64,000 bases of DNA from an uncultured Pelagibacteraceae bacterium (lineage in GTDB: Bacteria; Pseudomonadota; Alphaproteobacteria; Pelagibacterales; Pelagibacteraceae), in assembly GCA_902569055.1 (NCBI GenBank), contig CACFSU010000003.1:1-64000 (forward strand), read 5' to 3'. The position numbers and the translations under genes were made by a program. A model generated the notes under the pieces. It was not told the origin of the DNA. It searched no databases and saw only the letters and a program-made list of their open reading frames with translations. Below, piece by piece: positions 11,437-23,000 of this stretch. Positions within the stretch are counted from its first letter, which is position 1, and each line of letters begins with the position of its first letter.

Positions 11437-14016
11437 ATGGATAAAACTGAAGTTTCTAAAGATAGAAATATAAAACTCATCTCAATGCATGATGAGATGA
11501 GTTCATCTTATCTGTCATATGCAATGAGTGTAATTGTTAGCCGTGCATTGCCTGATGTACGTGATGGTCTAAAGCCAGTTCATCGAAGAATTTTATTTGC
11601 TATGTTTAAAGGTGGTTATGACTGGTCAAAACAATTTAGAAAATCAGCAAGAATAGTAGGTGATGTAATTGGTAAATATCATCCACATGGTGATCAATCT
11701 GTATATGATGCACTTGTTAGAATGGTTCAAGATTTTTCAATGAGTCTACCTTTAGTAGAAGGACAAGGTAACTTTGGTTCTATTGATGGTGATCCTGCAG
11801 CAGCAATGAGATATACTGAAACTAGACTTTCTAAAGTATCTCAATTTCTAATAGATGATATAGAAAAAAATACTATAGAATTTAAAAATAACTATGATGA
11901 AACAGAAAAAGAACCATCTGTATTACCTGCGCAATTTCCTAATTTATTAGTTAATGGTGCTGGCGGTATTGCAGTAGGTATGGCTACAAGTATTCCTCCA
12001 CATAACTTAGGTGAAATAATTGAGGGAACTTTAGCCTTAATTGAAAATAAGGATATTAAAATTAAAGATTTAATGAAACATATACCTGGACCTGATTTTC
12101 CAACAGGAGGAGTAATTATTGGCAAAGATATGATTAAGCAAGGTTACAATAAAGGTAGAGGATCTTTTAAAATTAGAGGTGAAATTTCTAACGAAACTTT
12201 GAAAAATGGAAAAAACAGATTAGTAATTTCTTCAATACCATATCAGGTAAATAAATCTATTTTAAATGAAAGAATTGCTCAATTAGTTAGAGAAAAAAAA
12301 TTAGAGGGAATAAAAGATATAAGAGATGAATCAAACAGAGAAGGTATTAGAGTTTCTATAGATTTAAGAAATGGTGTAGAACCAGAAACGGTTAAAAGGC
12401 AACTTTATAAAAATACTCAAATTGAAAGTTCATTTGGATTTAATACTTTAGCTATTGTTGATGGTAAACCTAAAAATTGTACACTTAAAGATTTTTTAGA
12501 AAATTTTTTAAAATTTAGAGAAAATGTAGTAATTAAAAAAACAAAATTTAATCTTCAAAAAGCAGAAGAGCGTGCTCATATTTTAATTGGACTTTCTATA
12601 TCAGTTGAAAATTTAGATAAGGTTATAAAAATTATACGATCTTCTAAAAACCCTGAAGATGCAAAAAAAAAAATTTTAAAAACTAAATGGAAAATAAATA
12701 AAACTTATAAAATGATTTATTTAATTGAAGGTAAAAGAGTAAAAAATATAAATTATTTATCTGAACCGCAAGTAGATGCTATTTTAGAATTAAGATTACA
12801 AAAATTAACTGCTTTGGGGATTAATGAAATAGAAATAGAAATAAAAAAATTAGGCGAATTAATTTCAAAATTTAAGAAAATTATTTCTTCTAGAAAAGAA
12901 CTTTTAAAAGTAATAAGCAATGAATTAAAAAATATTAAAGAAAAGTTTGGAACTCCAAGAAGAACAAAAATTATTGACGCTGTATTAAACTATAATATTG
13001 AAGAAACTATTCTAAAACAATCAGTCTTAATAACAGTTACTTTACAAGGCTATATTAAAAGAGGTTCACTAAAAAATGTTAAAACACAAAAAAGAGGTGG
13101 TAAAGGTAAAACTGGTATTACAACGAGAAATGAAGATTCAGTTGTTCAAACTTTATCTGTAGATACTCATACATCAGTCTTATTTTTTTCTACTGAAGGT
13201 TTAGTTTATAAAATTAAAGCTTGGAAAATTCCTGAAGGATCAGCTTCATCAAAAGGAAAATCATTATTTAATATTCTTCCATTAAAAAATCATCAATCAA
13301 TTAGTTCAATCATGCCTTTTCCAGAAAGTGATAATAATTTAAAAGATTATCAAATAGTTTTTGCAACTGCCAAAGGTAAAGTTAGGAAAAATAGCCTAGA
13401 AGATTTTGAATCTATAAACACTTCAGGTAAGATTGCAATGAAACTTGATAACAATGATAAAATTGTTGGTGTAAAAATATGCAAAAATGTTCAAGACATA
13501 ATTTTAAGTACTAAATTTGGTAAATGTATTAGATTTGAGTCTAAAAAATTAAGAATTTTTAAAGGAAGATCATCGAAAGGTATTAAAGGAATTGAACTTG
13601 CTACTGATGATGAAATTGTATCATTATCAATAATTGATAGTAATAAAATTAAGAAAAATGGAAAAAAATCAAAAGATGAAAAATCTGAGTTTAAAGCAAG
13701 TGAGAAATTTATTTTATCTGTAACTGAAAATGGATATGGTAAAAAAACTTCCCATTATGACTATCGAGTAACAAATAGAGGTGGTAAAGGAATAATTGGC
13801 ATTATAAATTCACCTAGAAATGGCAACATAACCTCATCATTTCCAGTTTTTGAAGGTGATGAAATAATGATTTCTACCAACAAAGGTAGAGTTATAAGAG
13901 TTGCAGTTAAAGAAATAAGATCAGCAGGTAGAAATACACAAGGTGTTAGAATTATTAGATTATCAGGGGATGAAAAAGTTGTTTCAACAATTAAAATAGA
14001 AGATAATTTAATTTAA
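11437..14016 (+). CDS. gyrA: DNA gyrase subunit A
   Basis: [38 protein letters not shown]; GyrA C-terminal blades. Confidence 0.97.
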   Translation: MDKTEVSKDRNIKLISMHDEMSSSYLSYAMSVIVSRALPDVRDGLKPVHRRILFAMFKGGYDWSKQFRKSARIVGDVIGKYHPHGDQSVYDALVRMVQDFSMSLPLVEGQGNFGSIDGDPAAAMRYTETRLSKVSQFLIDDIEKNTIEFKNNYDETEKEPSVLPAQFPNLLVNGAGGIAVGMATSIPPHNLGEIIEGTLALIENKDIKIKDLMKHIPGPDFPTGGVIIGKDMIKQGYNKGRGSFKIRGEISNETLKNGKNRLVISSIPYQVNKSILNERIAQLVREKKLEGIKDIRDESNREGIRVSIDLRNGVEPETVKRQLYKNTQIESSFGFNTLAIVDGKPKNCTLKDFLENFLKFRENVVIKKTKFNLQKAEERAHILIGLSISVENLDKVIKIIRSSKNPEDAKKKILKTKWKINKTYKMIYLIEGKRVKNINYLSEPQVDAILELRLQKLTALGINEIEIEIKKLGELISKFKKIISSRKELLKVISNELKNIKEKFGTPRRTKIIDAVLNYNIEETILKQSVLITVTLQGYIKRGSLKNVKTQKRGGKGKTGITTRNEDSVVQTLSVDTHTSVLFFSTEGLVYKIKAWKIPEGSASSKGKSLFNILPLKNHQSISSIMPFPESDNNLKDYQIVFATAKGKVRKNSLEDFESINTSGKIAMKLDNNDKIVGVKICKNVQDIILSTKFGKCIRFESKKLRIFKGRSSKGIKGIELATDDEIVSLSIIDSNKIKKNGKKSKDEKSEFKASEKFILSVTENGYGKKTSHYDYRVTNRGGKGIIGIINSPRNGNITSSFPVFEGDEIMISTNKGRVIRVAVKEIRSAGRNTQGVRIIRLSGDEKVVSTIKIEDNLI

Positions 14017-14510
14017 TGACTAAAGTAGCAATTTATCCTGGGACTTTTGATCCAATAACTTATGGACATATTGATGTAATTAAGAAATCATTGAAATTAT
14101 TTAAAAAAATTGTTGTTGCTGTTTCTGATGTTGAAAATAAAAATTATTTATTTTCTGCAGAAGAAAGAATTGATATAGTAAAAAAAGCACTATTTTCAGA
14201 TCTTAAATTGAATAAAAAAAAAATTATTGTTATTTCTTTTAGTTCATTAACTACTGACTTATGTAAAAGATATAAATCAAATATCATATTAAGAGGATTA
14301 AGAGCAGTTTCAGACTTTGAATATGAATTTCAATTAGCAGGCATGAACAGAAAGTTAAACAATAGTATAGAAACATTATTTTTAATGTCTGATGTGGAAA
14401 ATCAAATTATTTCATCTAAATTTGTTAAAGAAATAGTAAAGTTAAATGGTAATATAAAAAAATTTACTACAAAAAGTACAATTAAATCATTAAAAGAAAA
14501 ATATGATTAA
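14016..14510 (+). CDS. coaD: Phosphopantetheine adenylyltransferase
   Basis: YPGTFDPITYGHIDVIKKS; LRGLRAVSDFEYE. Confidence 0.96.
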   Translation: MTKVAIYPGTFDPITYGHIDVIKKSLKLFKKIVVAVSDVENKNYLFSAEERIDIVKKALFSDLKLNKKKIIVISFSSLTTDLCKRYKSNIILRGLRAVSDFEYEFQLAGMNRKLNNSIETLFLMSDVENQIISSKFVKEIVKLNGNIKKFTTKSTIKSLKEKYD

Positions 14511-15063
14511 ATTTTTAATTAAGGTATTAATTTTCTTTTTATTACAAGTAAATCAATCAATAGCGGAGGAGCATATAATGATTTTAAAATTAAAAGATGG
14601 TGAAGTAAAAATAGAATTATTTTCAGACGTAGCACCTAATCACGTAAAAAGAATCAAAGAATTAGCAGATAGTGGTAAATACGATAATGTTGTTTTTCAT
14701 AGAGTAATAGATGGATTTATGGCTCAAACTGGAGATGTTAAATTTGGTAACTCTAGTTCAGATAATTTTGATTTGTCTAGAGCAGGAATGGGTGGATCCG
14801 ATTTACCTGATTTAAATCAAGAATTTAATAGTTTACCTCATGATAGAGGCACTTTATCTATGGCTAGATCATCAAATCCTAATAGTGCTAATAGTCAATT
14901 TTTTATCTGTTTTAAGCCTGCACCTTTTTTAGATAGGCAATATACTGTTTTTGGTAAAGTAATTGAAGGAATGGAATATGTTGATAAAATTAAAAGAGGA
15001 GATGAAAATAATAATGGTGCTGTAACAGATCCTGACAAAATCATTAGTTTTAAATCATTGTAA
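14503..15063 (+). CDS. ppi: Peptidyl-prolyl cis-trans isomerase, cyclophilin type, N-terminal signal peptide; in-frame internal start at 14578
   Basis: VVFHRVIDGFMAQTGD; GTLSMARSSNPNSANSQFFI; hydrophobic N-terminus. Confidence 0.93.
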   Translation: MIKFLIKVLIFFLLQVNQSIAEEHIMILKLKDGEVKIELFSDVAPNHVKRIKELADSGKYDNVVFHRVIDGFMAQTGDVKFGNSSSDNFDLSRAGMGGSDLPDLNQEFNSLPHDRGTLSMARSSNPNSANSQFFICFKPAPFLDRQYTVFGKVIEGMEYVDKIKRGDENNNGAVTDPDKIISFKSL

Positions 15064-15073
15064 AGTTTAATTA

Positions 15074-16186
15074 ATGGCATTAAAAAAATTTGCCTTTAAA
15101 GTTTTAAATAAGGAAAAATATGCCAGAAGTGGCTTAATCGAAACTCACAGAGGAAATATTCATACGCCAGCTTTCATGCCGGTAGGTACACAAGCATCAG
15201 TAAAAGCTTGTACTATTGATGATATTAAAAAAACAGGTTCAGAAATAATTTTATCTAATACTTATCATCTAATGATAAGACCAGGTATTGAAAGAATTAA
15301 AAGTACTGGAGGTCTGCATGAATTTATGAATTGTGACTTACCTATTTTAACTGACTCAGGTGGTTTTCAAGTTATGTCATTATCAAAACTGAATAGAATA
15401 GATAGAGAAAAAGGTGCAATCTTTAATTCACATGTTGATGGTAAAAAGTATTATTTAAGTCCTGAGGAAAGTATCAAAATACAATTAGGCTTAAACTCAG
15501 ATATTGTGATGGTTATGGATGAATGCCCAAAAAAAAATACAGATTATAAGTATATTGAAAAATCTATGAATTTATCTCTTTATTGGGCCGAACGTTCAAA
15601 AAGTGCTTTTGGACATAATCCTCATAAAGCACTTTTTGGAATTATCCAAGGAGGTTTATTTAAAGACTTAAGAAAAAAATCTTTAGATGGTTTAATTAAA
15701 ATTGGTTTCGAAGGTTATGCAATGGGAGGACTTGCTGTTGGAGAAAGTCAAAATGAAATGTTTGAAGTTTTAGATTATATTAAAAACCTGTTACCCTATA
15801 ATAAACCTCATTATTTAATGGGAGTTGGTACACCATCAGATATTCTAGGTGCAGTTAAAAGAGGTATTGATATGTTTGATTGTGTTTTACCAACAAGATC
15901 AGGCCGAACTGGACTTGCATTTACATGGGATGGAAGGATCAATATAAAAAATAATAAGTATCAGAAGGATAATACATCATTAGATTCTAATTGTTCTAAT
16001 TTTAATTTAAATAAATATTCAAAAAATTATATTAATCATTTATTTAATACCAACGAAATACTTGCCTCAATGCTTTTAACGCTTCACAATATAAATTTTT
16101 ATCAGGAGTTAATGAGTGCTATTAGAAAAAATATTAATCACGGTACTTTTAATGAGTTTCATGACAAATACATTGATAAGTTGTAA
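15074..16186 (+). CDS. tgt: Queuine tRNA-ribosyltransferase
   Basis: TPAFMPVGTQASVKA; SGGFQVMSL; MFDCVLPTRSGRTG. Confidence 0.96.
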   Translation: MALKKFAFKVLNKEKYARSGLIETHRGNIHTPAFMPVGTQASVKACTIDDIKKTGSEIILSNTYHLMIRPGIERIKSTGGLHEFMNCDLPILTDSGGFQVMSLSKLNRIDREKGAIFNSHVDGKKYYLSPEESIKIQLGLNSDIVMVMDECPKKNTDYKYIEKSMNLSLYWAERSKSAFGHNPHKALFGIIQGGLFKDLRKKSLDGLIKIGFEGYAMGGLAVGESQNEMFEVLDYIKNLLPYNKPHYLMGVGTPSDILGAVKRGIDMFDCVLPTRSGRTGLAFTWDGRINIKNNKYQKDNTSLDSNCSNFNLNKYSKNYINHLFNTNEILASMLLTLHNINFYQELMSAIRKNINHGTFNEFHDKYIDKL

Positions 16187-16270
16187 AACGAAGGTTTTTT
16201 TGGATAAAATTGGTATTTGAATTATTAAAATAATTCTGTATATACAATTTTCACTCTTAGTAAATAATGT

Positions 16271-16346
<76 letters not shown>

Positions 16347-16347
16347 T

Positions 16348-17172
16348 TCAAATTTCAATTGGTGGATAATCTAAAATTATTTCACTTGTCCACTCACTTA
16401 TTTTTTTAATTCTGTTATCTGCTGATGGATGAGTACTCATAAATTCTGGAGGAGTTTTTCCTTTATTAAATTCTTTCATTCTTTCCCAAATCTTAACGGT
16501 TTCTCTAATATCATATCCAGATAAAGAAGCAAAAATCATACCTAGGTAATCAGCTTCGCTTTCTTGCTTTCTATTAAATGGATTCATAATTCCTAATTGT
16601 GATAATAATCCAACGGTATTCATACCAGTTGTCCTATTAACTTGAGATAATTTTCCACCACTGGCGATATCTATTATTTGAGTTCCAATATTTAACAATG
16701 TTGATCTACTTGCTCTTTCAACAGAATGTTTTGCTACTGCATGAGCAATCTCATGACCCATTACAGCTGAAAGACCATCAGTGTTTTTAGTAACATCTAA
16801 TATACCAGTATAAACTGCAATTTTTCCTCCTGGCATACACCATGCATTTCTAACTTTTTTATTATCTATTAAAATATATTCCCAATCAAAGTTTGCTGTT
16901 GGATCATTTAGTTTTTGTCTATAAAAATACTCTCCGATAGCATTTTCCATTCTTTTTCCAATTTCTTTTATTTCATTAAGTGCTTTAATATCATCACTTA
17001 GTTTTTCATTTTTTTTTACCTTTTCATAAATTTCTGCTGCTTGTGCATTCAATTTTGCCTCAGGAACAATCTTTAATTGACGTCTTTCAGTAATAGGAGC
17101 TGTAGCACAAGAGTTTAGAACTAATCCACAACAACCACAACCAACATAAGTTAAAAATTTTCTTCTATTCAT
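16348..17172 (-). CDS. M48-family metalloprotease, probable Tat-exported lipoprotein
   Basis: HEIAH zinc motif; N-terminus MNRRKFLTYVGCGCCGLVLNSC. Confidence 0.88.
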   Translation of the reverse strand: MNRRKFLTYVGCGCCGLVLNSCATAPITERRQLKIVPEAKLNAQAAEIYEKVKKNEKLSDDIKALNEIKEIGKRMENAIGEYFYRQKLNDPTANFDWEYILIDNKKVRNAWCMPGGKIAVYTGILDVTKNTDGLSAVMGHEIAHAVAKHSVERASRSTLLNIGTQIIDIASGGKLSQVNRTTGMNTVGLLSQLGIMNPFNRKQESEADYLGMIFASLSGYDIRETVKIWERMKEFNKGKTPPEFMSTHPSADNRIKKISEWTSEIILDYPPIEI

Positions 17173-17282
17173 TTTTATTCAATATTGATATTATATTTAA
17201 CAATGAATCTAAATAATAAAATATTATTAGTTCGTTTTATTATTTCAATTTCTTTTATTAAATATGAAAAAAATTACAATTA

Positions 17283-17900
17283 ATGGCTAAAAAAACTCAA
17301 AAAAAATCTCTGGCATTAATTTTAAGAAATTATTTTATAACAGGGGTAGTTGTTTTAATTCCAATAGGATTTACTATATATTTAAGCAAACTGTTAATTG
17401 GCATATCTTCTAAAATTTTACCTCAGAACATTAATCCAAATAGTTATTTGCCAATAGCAATACCCGGGATAGAAATAATTATTACAGTAATATTTATTAC
17501 TATAGTTGGCGGTCTCTCATTATCCTTTATTGGAAAAAGAGTTTTAAAACTTATTGATGATTTGTTTAAGAAAATACCTTTTTTAAGAACTGTTTATTCA
17601 GCAATTTTACAAATGACTGAAACTTTTTCAAAAAAAGAAGATAGTAAAAAAAGTGTAGTATTAATAGAATATCCACGAAAAGGTGTTTGGGCAGTAGGAT
17701 TTGCAACAAAAGAAAATAATGGAGAGATGGCAAAAAAAACAAATAAAAAGTTAATTAATGTTTTTGTACCAACTACTCCTAATCCTACAAGTGGTTTTTT
17801 ATTAATGTTTCCTATTGATGAAGTAATTTATTTAAATATGACTTTTGAAGAAGCTTCTAAATTTATTGTATCGGCAGGAACATCTTCTGGAAAAAGTTAA
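17283..17900 (+). CDS. DUF502 family membrane protein
   Basis: NYFITGVVVLIPIGFTIYL ... VPTTPNPTSGFLLMFP. Confidence 0.85.
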   Translation: MAKKTQKKSLALILRNYFITGVVVLIPIGFTIYLSKLLIGISSKILPQNINPNSYLPIAIPGIEIIITVIFITIVGGLSLSFIGKRVLKLIDDLFKKIPFLRTVYSAILQMTETFSKKEDSKKSVVLIEYPRKGVWAVGFATKENNGEMAKKTNKKLINVFVPTTPNPTSGFLLMFPIDEVIYLNMTFEEASKFIVSAGTSSGKS

Positions 17901-19948
17901 ACTATATCATTTATAATATCTGCTTGATCATATAATTTCATCAAAATTTTATATTTATTAATGTCCTCATTATTTTTTTCCATTTGTTTAATTTCATTAT
18001 TAGCTAATTCAAATAAATCACTATTGTGTATAGGATCAGCCAATTTAAAAATTTTAGTTCCACTTTGTTTAAATCCTAAAATATCTCCAAAACCTCTCAA
18101 TTTCATGTCTTCTTCTGAAATTACAAAACCATCAGTAGATTCTTTTAAAATATTTAATCTTTTTTTTGCATTTTCTGTTAAAGAGGATTTAAAAACTAAT
18201 ATACAAGTAGCTTGTTTATTTCCTCTGCCAACTCTTCCTCTTAATTGATGAAGTTGAGAAAGACCAAATTTATTAGAATTTTCGATTATAATGACATTTG
18301 CATTTGGAAAGTCAATACCAACTTCAATAATAGTAGTTGAAACTAAAATTTTAAATTCATTTTTTAAAAATTTATTTAATATAATTTCTTTTTGATCAAT
18401 TTCTGTTTTACCGTGTAGAAGTGCAACTTGTTTAGGAAAAATTTTTTTAAGATATTCATATTTTTTTATTGCTGACGAATGATCTAATTTTTTTGATTCT
18501 TCAATTAAAGGACAGACCCAAAAAACTTGACTTCCATTATTAATTTGTTTTTTAATAAATTTAATAACATCGTCAATTTTACTTTCAAGTTTGCTATATG
18601 TATTTACTTCAAATCTTGATTTTGGTTTTTCTTTAATTATAGATAAATCCATATCTCCATAAATTGTCATAGTCAAAGTTCGTGGTATAGGTGTTGCAGA
18701 CATTAATAAAATGTCACAATTATCTCCTCCTTTATCAGATAATTTTTTTCTTTGATTAACTCCAAATTTATGTTGTTCGTCTATTATTATAAAACCTAAT
18801 TTCTTAAATTTAACTTTTTTTTGAAAGATCGAATGAGTACCAAAAATTATATCAATTTTTTTTTCACTTAATTTTTTAACAATTTCTTTCTTTTCTTTAT
18901 ATAAAGATTTACTTGATAATAAATCAATATTTATATCATCTTCAAATATTTTTTTGGCTAATTTATAATGTTGCCTTGCTAATATCTCAGTAGGTGTCAT
19001 TACAGCTACTTGGAATCCTGATTTTACTACATTATAAGCTGCTGTTAATGAAACTATAGTTTTTCCGCTACCAACATCACCTTGTAACAATCTAAACATT
19101 TTATGATTTGATTTTAAGTCTTGATTAATTTCATCTAAAGATTTTTTTTGATCATTTGTCAATTTAAAATCTAGTTTTGATAAAAGTTGTTTTTGATATA
19201 CTAAATGAAAAGTTTTTTTTTGCTTCTTAATTTTTCTAATTTTTCTTCTAATTTCGGAACAAACCAAAAATGATGCTAGTATCTCATCATAAGCGAGTCT
19301 TTCATAAAAATTAGATTTAAATTTGCCTACGTTTTCTGGAGAATGTAATTTTACTATGGCTTCTTTCCAGGAAATATTATTAAATCTTTCTAATATCTTT
19401 TTATTATGCCATTCCTCTATTTTTGGTAAATTTTTTAATATTTGATTAATTATATTGTTATAGATTTTTTCAGATATGCCTTCTGTTAATGAATAATTAT
19501 TATGTTTATATTTAATCAATGAAGCATCTCGAGATACATATTTTGGATTAGTAATTTGATATCTATTTTTAAATTTACTGATTTTGCCACTAACAGTTAT
19601 TTTTATATTCAATGGTAAAATTTTTTTAACATATCCTTCATAGCTATTAAAAAATATACAATCTAATTCACCAGTTTCATCTCTACAATTGACTCTATTT
19701 GGTAAATTTCTAATCCGAGGAAAATTATATTTATAAGGAACTAAAGTAACTGTCTGAATTTCTCCTATTTTTAAATTTTCAATTTTAGTTGAAACACTTC
19801 TATCCGTGTAAGATTTAGGTAATTTCCACAATAAATCAAAAATTGTACTGATTTTTTTCTTTTTAAATAAATTTGATGTTTTTAAACCAACTCCCTTTAA
19901 TTTTTTAATATCGGATAATAAGTAATTGTATGTATTATAAGTTACCAT
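17897..19948 (-). CDS. recG: ATP-dependent DNA helicase RecG
   Basis: LLQGDVGSGKT, DEQHKFGV, LSATPIPRTL, QLRGRVGRG. Confidence 0.96.
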   Translation of the reverse strand: MVTYNTYNYLLSDIKKLKGVGLKTSNLFKKKKISTIFDLLWKLPKSYTDRSVSTKIENLKIGEIQTVTLVPYKYNFPRIRNLPNRVNCRDETGELDCIFFNSYEGYVKKILPLNIKITVSGKISKFKNRYQITNPKYVSRDASLIKYKHNNYSLTEGISEKIYNNIINQILKNLPKIEEWHNKKILERFNNISWKEAIVKLHSPENVGKFKSNFYERLAYDEILASFLVCSEIRRKIRKIKKQKKTFHLVYQKQLLSKLDFKLTNDQKKSLDEINQDLKSNHKMFRLLQGDVGSGKTIVSLTAAYNVVKSGFQVAVMTPTEILARQHYKLAKKIFEDDINIDLLSSKSLYKEKKEIVKKLSEKKIDIIFGTHSIFQKKVKFKKLGFIIIDEQHKFGVNQRKKLSDKGGDNCDILLMSATPIPRTLTMTIYGDMDLSIIKEKPKSRFEVNTYSKLESKIDDVIKFIKKQINNGSQVFWVCPLIEESKKLDHSSAIKKYEYLKKIFPKQVALLHGKTEIDQKEIILNKFLKNEFKILVSTTIIEVGIDFPNANVIIIENSNKFGLSQLHQLRGRVGRGNKQATCILVFKSSLTENAKKRLNILKESTDGFVISEEDMKLRGFGDILGFKQSGTKIFKLADPIHNSDLFELANNEIKQMEKNNEDINKYKILMKLYDQADIINDIV

Positions 19949-19970
19949 TTAATATTAATATAATTTTTTA

Positions 19971-20228
19971 ATGAATAACTATATAGATAATTTAAGAAAA
20001 AGATTAATTTACAGATCACAATATAGAGGCACCAAAGAAATGGATAGGTTAATTGGTTCTTTTGTAAAAAAATATATACATGAATTTAATGAGCATGACT
20101 TAAAAAATTTAGAAATTTTTTTGAATATTGATGATGATACATTATATAAAATTTATAACAATCAATTTGAAATTTCTAGTATTATAGAAACAAAAATTAT
20201 TAAATTATTTAAAAATTATATTTTGTAA
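19971..20228 (+). CDS. sdhE: Succinate dehydrogenase assembly factor 2 (SdhE family)
   Basis: LRKRLIYRSQYRGTKEMDRLIGSF; divergent from recG as in other alphaproteobacteria. Confidence 0.88.
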   Translation: MNNYIDNLRKRLIYRSQYRGTKEMDRLIGSFVKKYIHEFNEHDLKNLEIFLNIDDDTLYKIYNNQFEISSIIETKIIKLFKNYIL

Positions 20229-20234
20229 AATTAA

Positions 20235-20324
20235 TGGCGGAGAGACTGGGATTCGAACCCAGGAAAGAGTTGCCCCTTTGCCGGTTTTCAAGACCGGTGC
20301 TTTCAACCGCTCAGCCATCTCTCC
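20235..20324 (-). tRNA. tRNA-Ser (anticodon TGA), CCA encoded
   Basis: Reverse complement GGAGAGATGGCTGAGCGG...CCGGTCTTGAAAACCGG...TCTCTCCGCCA with long variable arm. Confidence 0.96.
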
Positions 20325-20409
20325 GTGAGCAAGGTTTTATAATTATAAATATTTAATTCAACTATAAAATAGTCTATTTACAATGGTACCTATATATTCT
20401 TAACTACTT

Positions 20410-21288
20410 ATGAAACAAAACTTCAATAAAGGTTTATTATTAACTTCTCTAGGATCTTTTTGGTGGGGCTTTATAGGTGTAATCTATTTTCAATATGTTT
20501 CTTTTATAGGACACGTAGAATTAGTGATACACAGATGCTTATGGACTGCAGTTATGTTAATTTTCACAACCACCTTATTTTCAAAGTGGAAAATATTTTT
20601 ATTAATTATATCAAATAAAAAAAATTTAATTGGTTTATTAGTTTCTGGATTATTAATATTTATAAATTGGTCAGTATGGATTTACGCTGTAGCGACTGAA
20701 AAAATTATTGATGCTAGTTTTGGATATTTTATAATGCCTATTTTAAGTGTTTTATTAGGATACATTTTTTTTAAAGAGAGTTTAAATAAAAAAAGAATTT
20801 TTTCTATTATATTAGTTTTAATATCAATTTTATTTTTAATTTTTTTTAATCTTAAAAGTTTACCTTGGGTTGGTTTAATTGTAGCTTTAAGTTGGGCTTT
20901 TTATAATCTAATCAGAAAAAAAATATATGTAGATACTGACATTGGTTTATTAATTGAGAGTTTATATATTTTACCTTTTGCTCTAATAGGATTTTACTTA
21001 ATAACAAAAAATGGATACAATGATTTCAATCTATTAAATCCTGGATTTAGTCTTTTTTTAATTTTAGCAGGTCCTATGACTGTGATTCCTTTATTTCTTT
21101 ATGTAAGAGGAGTTGAGTTAATAGGTTTAGGTCCTACAGGAATGATCTTTTACATAACACCTACATTACAGTTTGTTTTAGGTTATTTCTATTATAATGA
21201 GGAGTTTTCATTAATAAAATTTCTGAGTTTTATTATTATTTGGATTGCTGTAATCATATATTTAAAAGATTTATATGAGACTCATTAA
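20410..21288 (+). CDS. rarD: EamA-family transporter, RarD type
   Basis: Multi-TM; INWSVWIYAV; GLGPTGMIFYITPTLQF. Confidence 0.85.
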   Translation: MKQNFNKGLLLTSLGSFWWGFIGVIYFQYVSFIGHVELVIHRCLWTAVMLIFTTTLFSKWKIFLLIISNKKNLIGLLVSGLLIFINWSVWIYAVATEKIIDASFGYFIMPILSVLLGYIFFKESLNKKRIFSIILVLISILFLIFFNLKSLPWVGLIVALSWAFYNLIRKKIYVDTDIGLLIESLYILPFALIGFYLITKNGYNDFNLLNPGFSLFLILAGPMTVIPLFLYVRGVELIGLGPTGMIFYITPTLQFVLGYFYYNEEFSLIKFLSFIIIWIAVIIYLKDLYETH

Positions 21289-22267
21289 ATACATTTTAAT
21301 AATAATAATTTTTAGTTTTTCTATTAGTTTTGCTGAAGATTTTAATAACTGGAAAGTTCAATTTAAAAAAAAAGCTCTTTCAAATGGTATTTCAGAAAAA
21401 ACATTCGATTTAGTAATGCTGAAAGTTAAGTTTTTACCAAAAGTAATTGAATATGATCGTTTTCAACCAGAATTTTATGAAGATACAAAAACTTATATTT
21501 CAAAAAGAACTTCTCAAAAAAAATTAGATAATGGTTTAGCTTTTTTTAATAAAAATAAAAAATTGATTAATACTATTGAAAAAGAATTTAATATAGAAAA
21601 AGAATTACTTTTAGCTTTAATGGGAATAGAGACTAATTTTGGTACTTATGTAGGCAAGATGGATATTTTATCATCCTTAGCTACATTAAGTTATGATAAA
21701 AGAAGATCTGAATTTTTTACAAATGAATTGATAACTTTGTTAAAACTTATAGATAATAATCAAATTAATTATAAAACTTTATACGGTTCTTGGGCTGGAG
21801 CTTTTGGTTTTTTTCAATTTATGCCCACAACAATTAAAGATTATGCTTTTGATTATAACAAAGATAATTCTATAGATCTTAAAGATTCTGAAGATGCTTA
21901 TGCATCAGCAGCTAACTATTTAACAAAAATGGGATGGAAAAAAAATCAACCATGTTTTCTAAAAATTAAACTCAATAAAAACATTCCTAATAAATATTTA
22001 AATGTTTCCGCAAAAAAACTTAATAATAAAAAAAAACTAAAATCATTAAAAGAATATATAAATAATTATTCAGAATTAGATGTAAAAAATCAAAATCTTA
22101 ACGTGGCGATCATTACGCCTGATAAAGACATAATACCAGATTCAGAAACTTTAAATCCTGCCTATATTGTTTTTGAAAATTATGAAATAATCTTGAAATG
22201 GAATAGATCTTTAAGATTTGCATTAGCTGTTTGTACTCTAAAAGATAAAATTAAAAATGAAATTTAA
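21275..22267 (+). CDS. Lytic murein transglycosylase (MltB type)
   Basis: GIETNFGTYVGKMDILSSLATLSYD; GSWAGAFGFFQFMPTT; signal peptide. Confidence 0.92.
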   Translation: MRLIKYILIIIIFSFSISFAEDFNNWKVQFKKKALSNGISEKTFDLVMLKVKFLPKVIEYDRFQPEFYEDTKTYISKRTSQKKLDNGLAFFNKNKKLINTIEKEFNIEKELLLALMGIETNFGTYVGKMDILSSLATLSYDKRRSEFFTNELITLLKLIDNNQINYKTLYGSWAGAFGFFQFMPTTIKDYAFDYNKDNSIDLKDSEDAYASAANYLTKMGWKKNQPCFLKIKLNKNIPNKYLNVSAKKLNNKKKLKSLKEYINNYSELDVKNQNLNVAIITPDKDIIPDSETLNPAYIVFENYEIILKWNRSLRFALAVCTLKDKIKNEI

Positions 22268-23000
22268 ATATTTAATTATACTTTTATTGTTTTTATTAAC
22301 TTCATGTGGGTCATATCAATCAAATTTAAAAAAGATAAATAACAAAATTGAAAATAAATATCATAATAGTGGATTTACATTAATTTATAATGAAAATTTA
22401 AATTTGAAAAAACTTGATAATAGATCTTTAATGATTTTTCATAAAAATTTAAAAAAAAATTCTTCAGTTAAATTGACCAACCCATCAAATAATAAGTCAT
22501 TAATTGCGACAGTAAAATCAAAAGATAATTTTTCAAATTTTTATAATTCAGTTATATCTAAAAGAATAGCCGAAGCACTTGAATTAAATTTAAATGAACC
22601 ATTTATAGAAATTACTTTAATTTCGAAAGATTCAACTTTTATAGCTAAAAAAACTAAAACTTTTGAAGAAGAAAAAAAAGTTGCAGAAAAAGCTCCTATT
22701 GACGGTATTAAAATTAGTGATTTAAGCAATAATTCATCTATTACAAATAAAAAAAATAAAAAAGTAAAATTTTCTTACTTTATTAAAGTTGCTGATTTTT
22801 ATTATCAAAAAACTGCCAAACTTATGATTGATAAAATTAAAAATGAAACTAAATTGAATAAACTTAGTATAGTGAAAATTTCAAAAACAAATTATAGGGT
22901 ATTAATAGGACCTTTTAATGATATAAATTCTTTAAAAGAATCTTTTGAAAAAATGAATTCACTTTATTTTGAAAATTTAGAAATAATTAAAAATGTTTAA
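22257..23000 (+). CDS. rlpA: RlpA-like septal lipoprotein with SPOR-like C-terminus
   Basis: Lipobox LLTSC; VKLTNPSNNKS; C-terminal SPOR-like RVLIGPFNDINSLKESFEKM. Confidence 0.75.
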   Translation: MKFKYLIILLLFLLTSCGSYQSNLKKINNKIENKYHNSGFTLIYNENLNLKKLDNRSLMIFHKNLKKNSSVKLTNPSNNKSLIATVKSKDNFSNFYNSVISKRIAEALELNLNEPFIEITLISKDSTFIAKKTKTFEEEKKVAEKAPIDGIKISDLSNNSSITNKKNKKVKFSYFIKVADFYYQKTAKLMIDKIKNETKLNKLSIVKISKTNYRVLIGPFNDINSLKESFEKMNSLYFENLEIIKNV

